Origin: Microcoleus sp. FACHB-1515
GTDB lineage: Bacteria > Cyanobacteriota > Cyanobacteriia > Elainellales > Elainellaceae
DNA length: 64,000 nucleotides
Assembly (NCBI RefSeq): GCF_014696105.1
Contig: NZ_JACJPO010000038.1
Span: 1 to 64,000, forward strand
Direction: 5' to 3'
Shown here piece by piece: positions 8,790-17,800 of this stretch. Every line of letters starts with the position of its first letter. The first letter of the stretch is position 1. Both the position numbers and the translations under genes were made by a program. The notes under the pieces were generated by a model. It was given only the letters and a program-made list of their open reading frames with translations. It had not been told where the DNA came from and did no database searches.

Positions 8790-9878
8790 ATGATAACGGA
8801 GTTCGATCGCCAGATGATGCGGAACTGTTTGGATTTGGCGCGGCGGGCACAGGGTCAGACAAGTCCAAATCCGCTGGTTGGCTCGATCGTAGTGGCACAT
8901 AGTGAAATTGTCGGGGAAGGGTTTCACCCCAAGGCGGGCGAACCTCATGCCGAAGTGTTTGCGCTGCGGGACGCGGGCGATCGAGCCAAGGGTGCAACGG
9001 TCTATGTCAGTTTGGAGCCGTGCAACCACTACGGACGCACGCCACCCTGCACGGAAGCGCTGATTCAGGCGCAAGTCAGTCGGGTTGTCGTTGGCATGGT
9101 TGATCCCAATCCGATCGTGGCGGGGCGGGGAATCGATCGCCTCCGTGCTGCTGGAATTGCGGTAGAAGTCGGGGTGGAAGAAGCCGCTTGTCAAGCACTC
9201 AATGAGGCGTTTGTGCATCGCATCCGCTTCCAAAAACCGCTGGGAATTTTGAAATATGCAATGACGATCGACGGCAAAATTGCGGCCAGCAGCGGGCATA
9301 GCACCTGGGTGACAAGTCCGGCATCACGGGCGATCGTCCATCGGCTTCGCGCCGAATGCGATGCCGTCATCGTCGGCGGCAACACGGTTCGACGCGATAA
9401 TCCGCTGCTCACCAGTCATGGCGTCGGCCACAATCCCTTGCGCGTCGTCATGAGTCGGACGCTCGATCTGCCGACCGAGGCGCAACTGTGGCAAGTCGAT
9501 TCTGTTCCGACCGTTGTGTTTACGATCGCCCACACTCAGCCGCAAATGCAGCAACACCTCAGACAACAGGGCGTTGAAGTCATGGAACTGCCCGACCTGA
9601 CGCCTGCCGCAGTGAGGGCGAATCTGTTCGATCGCGGCCTCTCTTCGGCTTTGTGGGAATGCGGCGGCACTTTGGCGGCACGAGCGATCGCAGACGGCTC
9701 GATTCAAAAAGTGATGGCGTTTATTGCACCAAAAATGATTGGCGGAGCGAGTGCGCCTTCTCCGGTGGGCGATTTGGGACTGGAGAAAATGACTGAAGCG
9801 ATCAATCTGGTGAATGTGGAGTGGCGATCGATCGAATCTGATTTGCTGGTGACGGGCTATTTGGAAAAAAATCAATGA
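8790..9878 (+). CDS. ribD: bifunctional riboflavin biosynthesis deaminase/reductase
   Basis: Catalyses deamination of the pyrimidine intermediate and reduction of its ribosyl side chain in riboflavin synthesis. The N-terminal deaminase has the zinc motif HAEVFALRDAG and PCNHYGRTPPC (about residues 46-85). The C-terminal reductase begins near 145 (KPLGILKYAMTIDGK, VGGNTVRRDNPLLTS) and ends in the NADPH-domain region ECGGTLAARAI. The start at ATG 8790 follows AGGAAGGA directly and gives 362 aa, a normal size; an upstream in-frame ATG/ATT region at 8757 adds eleven atypical residues. Monocistronic as far as can be seen. Confidence 0.95.
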   Translation: MITEFDRQMMRNCLDLARRAQGQTSPNPLVGSIVVAHSEIVGEGFHPKAGEPHAEVFALRDAGDRAKGATVYVSLEPCNHYGRTPPCTEALIQAQVSRVVVGMVDPNPIVAGRGIDRLRAAGIAVEVGVEEAACQALNEAFVHRIRFQKPLGILKYAMTIDGKIAASSGHSTWVTSPASRAIVHRLRAECDAVIVGGNTVRRDNPLLTSHGVGHNPLRVVMSRTLDLPTEAQLWQVDSVPTVVFTIAHTQPQMQQHLRQQGVEVMELPDLTPAAVRANLFDRGLSSALWECGGTLAARAIADGSIQKVMAFIAPKMIGGASAPSPVGDLGLEKMTEAINLVNVEWRSIESDLLVTGYLEKNQ

Positions 9879-10048
9879 ATCGACTTGACAAATTCAATGA
9901 TTTTTGTGTTTGGCTTGGCAGAAAAATCTGAAAAAATCATTACGAAAAGTCGGATTTTGGGCGATCGCTGTCACACTAGATTTTGTTCAAATGGGGTCAG
10001 CCAATATAAAGACCCTAACTATACAACTTTATAAATGTAACCGCGATT

Positions 10049-10080
10049 GCGCCAGCCTTTCCTTGTGAGAAGCTGGCGCA
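10049..10080. repeat. 9-bp perfect inverted repeat downstream of the aminotransferase gene
   Basis: TGCGCCAGC (10049-10057) pairs with GCTGGCGCA (10072-10080) across a 14-base loop. It lies between the convergent ribD and aminotransferase genes, 21 bp after the aminotransferase stop. There is no T-run on either side, so it is not a classical terminator. It may stabilise the mRNA 3' ends. Confidence 0.4.
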
Positions 10081-10100
10081 TTGCGTCGGCGAAGAATGCA

Positions 10101-11270
10101 TTAAGCAAGAAATCCGGCGATGCGATCGACCGCTTCCGACAGGCGATCGGGTTCATGCACCAAGGCAAATCGCACATAGCCTTCGCCCGACTTACCAAAG
10201 CCTGCTCCTGGTGCGGCAGCGACTCCGGTGGCGGCGACAAGCTGAGTGCAAAATTCGATCGAATTGTTTGACCAGCGATCGGGCAGCTTTGCCCAAATAT
10301 ACATCGTTGCTTCCGGGGTGGGAACTGCCCAGCCGATCCGGTGCAGGGCGGACATAAAGGCATCCCGACGCGCTTTGAACGTTGAAACAGCCAGCGCAAC
10401 CGTCTCCTGAGATCCGGTCAGCGCGGCGATCGCCCCGTTCAAAATACCGCGATACTGATTGAAATCGATCGCCGCCTTCACCTGCCGCAGAGCGCGAATC
10501 AGGTCGGCATTACCGATCGCATAGCCGACGCGAAAGCCGCCCATGTTGTAGGACTTCGACATCGTGAAAAATTCGATCGAAACGGATTTTGTCGGATCAG
10601 CTTGCAGAACCGAGGGCGCAGTGATGCCATCGAACACAAGATCGACGTAGGGAAAATCGTGCGCCAAAACGAGGTTGTGCTCCTGACAGAAGGCGACGGC
10701 CTGACGGAAGAAATCGAGGGAGGCGATCGCCGTCGTCGGATTGTGCGGATAGCTCAGCACCATCAGCCGCGCCTGTGCCAAAACCGGAGCGGGAATCTCT
10801 TCAAAGACGGGCAGAAAGCGGTTTTCAGCCCGCAGCGGCATCAGGTAAACCTGACCGTTCGCCAGATAAACGCCGCCCGTGTGCGAGGGATAACCCGGAT
10901 CTTGCAGCAGAGCAAAATCACCAGGATTAAGGACGGCCAGCGGCAGATGGGCTGTGCCTTCCTGCGACCCGATCAGGGGCAAAACTTCGGTTTCGGGGTC
11001 TACCGCAATGCCAAATTTTTGCCTGTACCAATCGGCGGCGGCTTGGCGAAATGCCCGCGTCCCGTGAAACAGCAAGTAGCCGTGCGTACTCGGATCGGGA
11101 AGCGACTGCGCGATCGCCTCCAGCACATGCGCGGGCGTGGGCAGATCCGATGATCCCAGCGATAAATCGATGATGTCGCGTCCGGCGGCGATCGCTTGGG
11201 CTTTGGCGCGATCCATGTCGGCAAAGACGTTGGCTTGCAGCGGCGCGAGGCGGGAAGCAAATTGAATCAT
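10101..11270 (-). CDS. class I/II PLP-dependent aminotransferase
   Basis: Fold-type I aminotransferase, 389 aa from ATG 11270. The PLP lysine lies in TMSKSYNMGGFRVGYA, and the phosphate and substrate motifs SYPHNPTT and the C-terminal EGYVRFALV are in place. The overall pattern is that of the LL-diaminopimelate/aspartate aminotransferase group often annotated as succinyldiaminopimelate or N-succinyl-type transaminase; substrate cannot be decided from sequence alone. It starts 8 bp after the stop of the thioredoxin gene on the same strand, so the two are most likely co-transcribed. An extra in-frame upstream start overlapping trxA is unlikely. Confidence 0.88.
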   Translation of the reverse strand: MIQFASRLAPLQANVFADMDRAKAQAIAAGRDIIDLSLGSSDLPTPAHVLEAIAQSLPDPSTHGYLLFHGTRAFRQAAADWYRQKFGIAVDPETEVLPLIGSQEGTAHLPLAVLNPGDFALLQDPGYPSHTGGVYLANGQVYLMPLRAENRFLPVFEEIPAPVLAQARLMVLSYPHNPTTAIASLDFFRQAVAFCQEHNLVLAHDFPYVDLVFDGITAPSVLQADPTKSVSIEFFTMSKSYNMGGFRVGYAIGNADLIRALRQVKAAIDFNQYRGILNGAIAALTGSQETVALAVSTFKARRDAFMSALHRIGWAVPTPEATMYIWAKLPDRWSNNSIEFCTQLVAATGVAAAPGAGFGKSGEGYVRFALVHEPDRLSEAVDRIAGFLA

Positions 11271-11278
11271 GATGACAA

Positions 11279-11614
11279 TTAAACGGCAGCAGGCAGGTGA
11301 GCCTTCAGCCAATCTTGCAGTCGCTGTTTGCTGATTGCGCCTTCGATCGCTTCAATTTGTTCGCCATCGCGAAACAAGCGCAGAGCCGGAACGCCTTCAA
11401 CGCCGCAGCGCGACACCGCTTCAGGATTCGGGTCAACTTCAAGCTTGACAATCTTGAGGCGATCGCCATATTCCGCGCTGGTCACATCCATGACCGGAGA
11501 CATCAGGCGACAGGGGCCGCACCAAGACGCCCAAAAATATGCCAAAACAGGCTGAGTTGCGCCTAAGACTTCGGACTCAAACTCGCTGTCGGTAATCGTC
11601 TTTACGTTGCTCAT
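11279..11614 (-). CDS. trxA: thioredoxin
   Basis: Small cytosolic disulfide reductase of 111 aa with the canonical WCGPC site in YFWASWCGPCRLMSP and a cis-proline in GVPALRLF. The overall length and lack of signal peptide fit a classical thioredoxin. Two features are less standard: FWASWC preceded by VLAYF, and an extra Cys in VSRCGVEGVP, both common in cyanobacterial thioredoxins of the non-m groups (family knowledge). It lies directly upstream of the aminotransferase and 80 bp downstream of a membrane-protein gene. Confidence 0.92.
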   Translation of the reverse strand: MSNVKTITDSEFESEVLGATQPVLAYFWASWCGPCRLMSPVMDVTSAEYGDRLKIVKLEVDPNPEAVSRCGVEGVPALRLFRDGEQIEAIEGAISKQRLQDWLKAHLPAAV

Positions 11615-11694
11615 GAAAGGTTGGCCTTGAATGCTCCACCTGATCTAGATTACCTGTTCTGCTTGGCTTCCTGCATTCGGGTTTTCGATCGCGG

Positions 11695-12339
11695 TCAATC
11701 CGGTTCGGGCAAGGGTGGCCGAATGCACAGGTAAATGAGAGCGCCAAATAAAGGAATAACCACGATCGTTTTGAGGAATCGATCGTTGGGAATGCCACGT
11801 CGCGCCATGTCGTCTGCTAATAGCGTGGGATAGGGAAAAAGTAGGGCGAATAGGCAAACGGCGATCGTCATGGCGTGAATGAATTTGTTGGTCAAAAATT
11901 CTTCGATGAAGTTGTTTCGATCGCCCCAAATCAAAGCGAAACTGAGGAAAACAAACGTGCTGAAGCTGAAAATAAAACCTGCAAGTTTCGAGTCAAAAAT
12001 TTTCAGAAAATTATCTTTTTCGCCGCGAAATTCTTGATTCGGTTCTCGCAATGCCAGATAGGGAATTAGCCCGACAATTCCGGTTCCAATTCCGGCAATT
12101 AAAAACGGCCAAGCTGGAAGTCGCTGCATTCGGCCATCCGGCAGCATCACACAGGCATACATCAGCAGGAAAATTCCCACCATGCTGAAAATCGAGATGT
12201 GAATCGGATTGATCAGCGGAATTTTTCCTGATAGCAGCGTGAAAATCGGCGCAAACGTATCCGCTTGAATCGGTGGGGCGAAAAAGAAAACGTAAATTAA
12301 AAATCCGATCAAAATGAACCAAAGGCCATTGCTTCGCAT
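11695..12339 (-). CDS. conserved polytopic membrane protein, 214 aa
   Basis: Six hydrophobic segments are visible: near residues 5-25 (LWFILIGFLIYVFFF), 45-65, 75-95, 115-140 (FIFSFSTFVFLSFALIW), 155-175 and 190-205. Soluble loops are short; one contains REPNQEFRGEKDNF. No catalytic or cofactor motif is seen. The gene starts 6 bp after the stop of the di-heme cytochrome gene, so the two are almost surely one transcription unit. A role as membrane partner of that cytochrome is possible but only inference from position. Similar proteins are familiar from cyanobacteria, but no function is known to me. Confidence 0.75.
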   Translation of the reverse strand: MRSNGLWFILIGFLIYVFFFAPPIQADTFAPIFTLLSGKIPLINPIHISIFSMVGIFLLMYACVMLPDGRMQRLPAWPFLIAGIGTGIVGLIPYLALREPNQEFRGEKDNFLKIFDSKLAGFIFSFSTFVFLSFALIWGDRNNFIEEFLTNKFIHAMTIAVCLFALLFPYPTLLADDMARRGIPNDRFLKTIVVIPLFGALIYLCIRPPLPEPD

Positions 12340-12345
12340 GATTTC

Positions 12346-14367
12346 TTACCTCGCCGCCGATTCTGCGGTCAAGACGATCGGATCGTCATCGAGCGACAGC
12401 ATAAATTCAATCAACGCCGTTTGATCTTCTGTGGAATAGCCCGATCGTCGATCGACCCAATAATTGTGTCCGCTGCCGTCCACATTTGACAGCCGCAAAT
12501 CGCGATTCGCACGATTGGCGGCGATCGCTTTGTTTCGCAAATTGCGATCGACCAAAACGCGCAAACTCGCTGCCGGATCGGGCGAAATAAATTTGAGTGA
12601 TGTGCCTGCCGCGCCGATTTGCGATTCGTCTACGACCTGATAGCGTCCGCGATCGTCAGGGGCGATCGCTTCGGCTGTAGCCGCCACGCCGCCATCGTGC
12701 AAATAGGGCGCAGTGACAGCCAGCCCGATCAGGCTGGGGACTTTGTAGCCGCCAAACGGATCTTTTTGGGCATACGCAAGCTGCTGGGATTTTTGCGGCG
12801 TGATGTCAGTGGGAACCGTCAGAATCGGCGCGTCTTTTGAGGGTGGAACGGATTCGCTGGGCGGAAAGGTGCGCGGCGGATCGGCAAAAATTCGGGTAAA
12901 GGGAGCTAGCGCTTTGGCTCTTGAAGGCTGGCTCTTGATTTCGCGCTCGGAGATGACTTGGTGGTTGGTGAAATAGCGTCCGACATGGCAGCTTGTGCAG
13001 CCTGCTTTGTCGAAAACCTGTGCGCCACGCTGGAGAATTTCGGGATCGGACTGGGCGATCGCAGGCGGAGCTAAGGTATTTTGCCAAGCCGACATGCCGT
13101 TTAGCTCCTGTCCGATCTGCGTACCGGGAGAATTTGCCATCAGGCCATCGAGCATAAAGCGCGACCCTTGCGGATATCCGGGCATCCGAATCACCTCGTT
13201 CATTCCCGGTTCGCCCGGAGTCGGATCGATCGACTCGAAAAACTCGGACGGCTTTGCGCCCTGCGGCAGTCGGAAGCGCGGATTTGAGGAATTCTGCAAA
13301 ATCACGCCCAAATAAGTTTCCTTGTCGATGCCCAACAGTTTTTCGCTGGAATCGGCTCCGGTTGTGGCATCAGAATTCGTGGCGTGGACGTTGTTATTCA
13401 GCGTGGTCAGGCCGTGAAACCAACCGATCGCGCTAAACCCACTCCAGCCATACGGATAATTCTCGAACGTGTAGGAAGCGGGATTTTGCGAGGGATTGTT
13501 GACCATGTTTCCGGTCGAGTCGAAGTTTCCCGGTAGCCAAGTGAGCAACTGTGCGTCAACGGCATCCTCGACTAGCTTGGCATCCGGCAGTCGCGCTTCT
13601 TGCCCTTGACTATTGATGTAGGTGTGATTTCCAGGCGGCAGCTTGGTCGGATTCACCCCAGTTTGGCGAAACAGCGCGGCGGAATTCGTCGCGGAAGCCA
13701 GCAGCAAGCCCATGTTGACATCGTTGTTGGGCGCACCTTCGATCACGCGGCCTGTGGCGCGATCGACCGAGGCATGACACAAGGCGCAGGTAATTCCCGC
13801 TTTCACTTTGCCCGGACGGGCGGAAATCTTCATCCCCAGTGGCGTCAGCGAAAAAGCAGGCACGTCTAATCCCGTGTTCAGCAGCGTTCCTTTCGTGAAG
13901 GTGCGTCCGCCGATCGTCACGTCTTGATTCAGCGGCACTTGCAGATTCGTCGTCGCTTCGCCATGCAGCTTCAAAATTGCCTGACTGATGTTGACCACGT
14001 TCAACACGCCATCGAGCGCTCCGGTCACCTCGGTCTGAAACACTTCGCCGCCAAACGTTTCTTCATAGAACGCTTTGCGCCCGCGATCGATCAGCTTTTG
14101 AGTAATCTGCACCGCTCCATTTTCTGGCGCAAGCTGCAACCGTCCCGCCTCGGTTTGCCGCAGGTCGATCGCTGCGTCGCGGCTGATCACTCGTCCCAGC
14201 AGATCATAAGAACCGATTTCCTGCGTGGTCGGCTGAGTCTCCGGCGTCAGCGTGTTGCGAAGGTTTGGCGTCACGGGCAGCGAAATTTCGATGCGGGCGG
14301 CAACCAGCCCAATGATGAGCAAGAGCGGCAGCAGCAGCAAAATCGATCGAAACGGCGTTTTCTTCAT
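12346..14367 (-). CDS. exported di-heme c-type cytochrome
   Basis: A 673-residue protein from ATG 14367 with a strong N-terminal signal or anchor (MKKTPFRSILLLLPLLLIIG) and two CxxCH haem-c sites: CALCH near residue 195 and CTSCH near 457. The C-terminal half has the TAPYLHDGG segment seen in cytochrome c peroxidase/MauG relatives, so it belongs to that broad superfamily, which also includes RoxA-type oxygenases of similar length. The exact enzyme type cannot be told. The protein should act in the periplasm or thylakoid lumen. The downstream membrane-protein gene follows after 6 bp. An upstream start at 14433 would add 22 non-hydrophobic residues before the signal. Confidence 0.85.
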   Translation of the reverse strand: MKKTPFRSILLLLPLLLIIGLVAARIEISLPVTPNLRNTLTPETQPTTQEIGSYDLLGRVISRDAAIDLRQTEAGRLQLAPENGAVQITQKLIDRGRKAFYEETFGGEVFQTEVTGALDGVLNVVNISQAILKLHGEATTNLQVPLNQDVTIGGRTFTKGTLLNTGLDVPAFSLTPLGMKISARPGKVKAGITCALCHASVDRATGRVIEGAPNNDVNMGLLLASATNSAALFRQTGVNPTKLPPGNHTYINSQGQEARLPDAKLVEDAVDAQLLTWLPGNFDSTGNMVNNPSQNPASYTFENYPYGWSGFSAIGWFHGLTTLNNNVHATNSDATTGADSSEKLLGIDKETYLGVILQNSSNPRFRLPQGAKPSEFFESIDPTPGEPGMNEVIRMPGYPQGSRFMLDGLMANSPGTQIGQELNGMSAWQNTLAPPAIAQSDPEILQRGAQVFDKAGCTSCHVGRYFTNHQVISEREIKSQPSRAKALAPFTRIFADPPRTFPPSESVPPSKDAPILTVPTDITPQKSQQLAYAQKDPFGGYKVPSLIGLAVTAPYLHDGGVAATAEAIAPDDRGRYQVVDESQIGAAGTSLKFISPDPAASLRVLVDRNLRNKAIAANRANRDLRLSNVDGSGHNYWVDRRSGYSTEDQTALIEFMLSLDDDPIVLTAESAAR

Positions 14368-14890
14368 CAAATCCACATCGAGCAAATCAACCTTGCTTCT
14401 AACAAAGGCGATCGATCTGCTTCTACTTCCCAAAGGCGGAGTTGACTGCTGAAGTCAAAACTCGAACCTGTTACGACTAATACGCTCACTGCTACATGGT
14501 GCAAGATCGAGGATGATGGCGAGTGAATGGGCAGTTCGATCGCTGTCCTCAGGCGATCTACGCCAAAAGATAGAACAGGGACTCTGTAAAACGGCAGACA
14601 ATCGAATACATCGTAGTAATGTTTGCCATGCCACATCGAATATCAATCCATCTGTGGTTCGATTAGTCGCGCTGATACAGCGAAAAGCGAGAATATTCAT
14701 TCGAGGATTGCGGCAGCTTGCCGCTGTGCTGAACATTCTGTTGAGCACAGTCAGCGGCTGAAGAGCGGCGGTAGGCAGCCTGCTTTGCTGGCGTTGCGTC
14801 AAAGCGCTTTGGCGGCAAAAAGGGCATCAGGTGCATCTGCGCTGTGAATGCGATCGCCTGCGGCAGCAGTTTGTGCAGGCATAGGGACAG
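14368..14890. other. gene-free stretch before the large hybrid kinase
   Basis: About 520 bp between divergent genes. Short open frames exist on both strands, but none has a ribosome binding site plus coding-like composition. The only clear signal is GGAAGGAG at 14892-14899, just inside the frame of the kinase, which bears on its start. No terminator or repeat was recognised. Confidence 0.5.
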
Positions 14891-17800
14891 GTGGAAGGAG
14901 CACGATTGTTTGTGAATTTTGAGCAGCCTGAGAAAAAGCGCGAGGAAACCGCTCAGAGTGCGGATCTCTATCGCCGTCAGCTTGAAGTCGTCTGCAACAA
15001 TGCGACGCTGGCGATCTTCATCATGAATGAGCAGCAGCAATGCACCTACATGAATCCCGCTGCGGAAAAGCTGACGGGCTATTCACTAGCAGAGGTGCAA
15101 GGGCGAGCGCTGCACGACATCATTCACCACACGCATCCGGACGGTACGCCCTATCCACTGGAAGAGTGCCCGATCGATCGCGCCCTGCCGCAGAACAATC
15201 AGGAGCAGGGCGAAGAAGTGTTTGTCCACAAAGACGGACATTTTTATCCGGTCGCCTACACTGCCAGTCCGATTCGCGATGCGAGCGGCATTGTCGGCAC
15301 GATTATCGAAGTGCGCGACATCAGCGAGGAAAAAGCTGCCGCCCAAGCCAGGGAAGAACTCGATCGCGCCAAAACGATTTTCTTTAGCAACGTTTCGCAC
15401 GAGTTCCGCACGCCGCTGACGCTGATGCTCAGCCCGCTAGAGGAAATGCTGGCAGCAGCAACAGAGGATGAGCGATCGCAGCTTGAAGCGATCTACCGCA
15501 ACGGCCAGCGCTTGCTGAAGCTGGTCAACACGCTCCTGGATTTTTCTCGCATCGAGGCTGGACGCATTCAAGCGGCTTATGAACCGATCGATCTCGCTCG
15601 CTTCACAATCGAACTGGCTAGCTCGTTTCAGTCTGCGCTGGTTCAAGCGGGTATTCGCTTCACGATCGACTGTCCACCCCTGAGTGAAGCGGTGTATGTC
15701 GATCGCGACATGTGGGAAAAAATCGTCCTCAATCTTTTGTCGAACGCCTTCAAGTTCACTTTGGCGGGCGAAATCAGCGTGCGGCTGCGCGAACAAGGCG
15801 ATCGCGTCGAACTTACGGTTCAAGATACCGGAGTCGGCATTCCCGCCGAAGCGCTGCCGCACCTGTTCGATCGCTTCTATCGCGTTCCGGAAGCACGAGG
15901 CCGCAGCTATGAGGGATCGGGCATCGGCCTGTCGCTCGTGCAAGAACTCGTCAAGCTACATAGCGGTACGATCGCCGTCAGCAGTCAGCTTGATCAAGGC
16001 ACAACCTTCACCGTCTCCATCCCCACCGGATCAGCGCATCTACCGATCGATCGCATCACCCCTTCTACTCCTCGCCCCGTCAACGCCAGCGCTTACATAA
16101 CTGCCGCAGGCGATCGGCAATCGCCAGTCATCTCCAAGCCGATACTCGATCAAGACCTGCCGGAACAAACGTCCCACCGCCGGACAGCCCACATCCTGCT
16201 TGCTGACGACAACAGCGACATGCGCGACTACATTCGGCGGCTGCTCAGCCAGCAGTATGCCGTGACAGCAGTCGCCGATGGGGAAGCCGCGATCGCCCAA
16301 ATCCGTCAGCAGCAGCCGGATTTGATTCTCAGCGACGTGATGATGCCGAAGCTCGATGGCTTTGGCCTGCTGGCAGCGCTGCGAGCCGATGCACAGTTGC
16401 AGCATATTCCGGTGATTTTGCTGTCGGCACGGGCAGGCGAAGAAGCCCGCATCGAAGGGCTGCAAGCCGGAGCCGATGATTACATCATCAAGCCGTTTAC
16501 TGCGCGGGAACTGCTGGCACGAGTGGATGCTGCTTTGGAGCGCGATCGCCTCCGCAAACAGGCCGAGTCTGCCTTGCGCGATCGCGAGCAGTTTTTCAAG
16601 AATTTAACCAACACGGTTCCGATCTCGCTGTGGACGGCACGACCCGACGGTGCGCTGGACTTTATCAGCCAGCCTTGGCTCGACTACACGGGCATGAATT
16701 TTGATCCTGAAAATCAGGCAAGCTGGGCAGAAGTGCTTCACCCAGACGATCGCGCCATGACGAACGATCGCTGGCTGACCTGCATTCGATCGGGCGACTC
16801 GGCCTATGAAGTGACGCATCGCGTTCGCCGTGCGGATGGCGAATATCGCTGGTGCATTACCTGCGCCCTTTTGACTCGCGATTCGCAGGGAAATCCGCTG
16901 CGCTGGTATGGCTCAACCATCGATATTCACGGACAAAAGCAAATTGAAACGGCCTTGAGCGCCAGTGAAGAACGCTTTCGGCTGGCGACGCAGGCTGTTG
17001 ATGCGCTGGTGTTTGACTATGATGTGCAAACGGGCGAAGTGTATCGCTCTGAGAAGCTGTATGACCTAATTGGAGTTCATCCTGAAGCAGCGCCCGTTGC
17101 TGCACAGTGGTGGTTCGATCGCATCCATCCTGATGATGCGGCACGGCTCCAAACGCTTCGGCCTAGCTTGTTCGACAGCACGATCGATCGCTACGAAACC
17201 GAATATCGCGTTCGCCATGCAGATAATCGCTGGATCACCGTTTGGGAACAAGGCTGCTTGCTGCGGAACGAGGCTGGAGCAGTTATGCGGATCGTCGGTG
17301 CCACCAAGGATATTAGCGATCGCAAACAGGCCGAACAGCAATTGCAGGAAGCATATGAAGAACTCGCGGCCAGCAACGAAGAATTGCAGGTGGCCGAAGA
17401 AGAACTGCGCCAGCAAAATGAAGAATTGGCGATCGCTCACCAAACGGCAGCCGCCGAAAAGCAGCGCTATCAAGATTTGTTCAGCTTCGCGCCGGACGGC
17501 TATGTTGTAACGGACACGAGCGGCAAAATTGAAGAAGCCAATCAAGCGATCGCCACGCTGCTGCGTGTTCAGCCCGCCGATCTGCTCAAACAGCCGCTCG
17601 CAAATTATGTTCCAGTTGACGATCGTTTCACGTTTCGATCGCTCGTCTATCTGCTCAAGCAGAATCCGCAGCGGCACCGCCAAACTGACGAACTGCACTT
17701 GCAGCCGCTCAGCGGCAATCCGTTTCCCGCTGCGATCACGATCGCTGCCGTGTGCGATCGCCAAAATCAAGCGATCGCCTTGCGCTGGATGATTCGCGAC

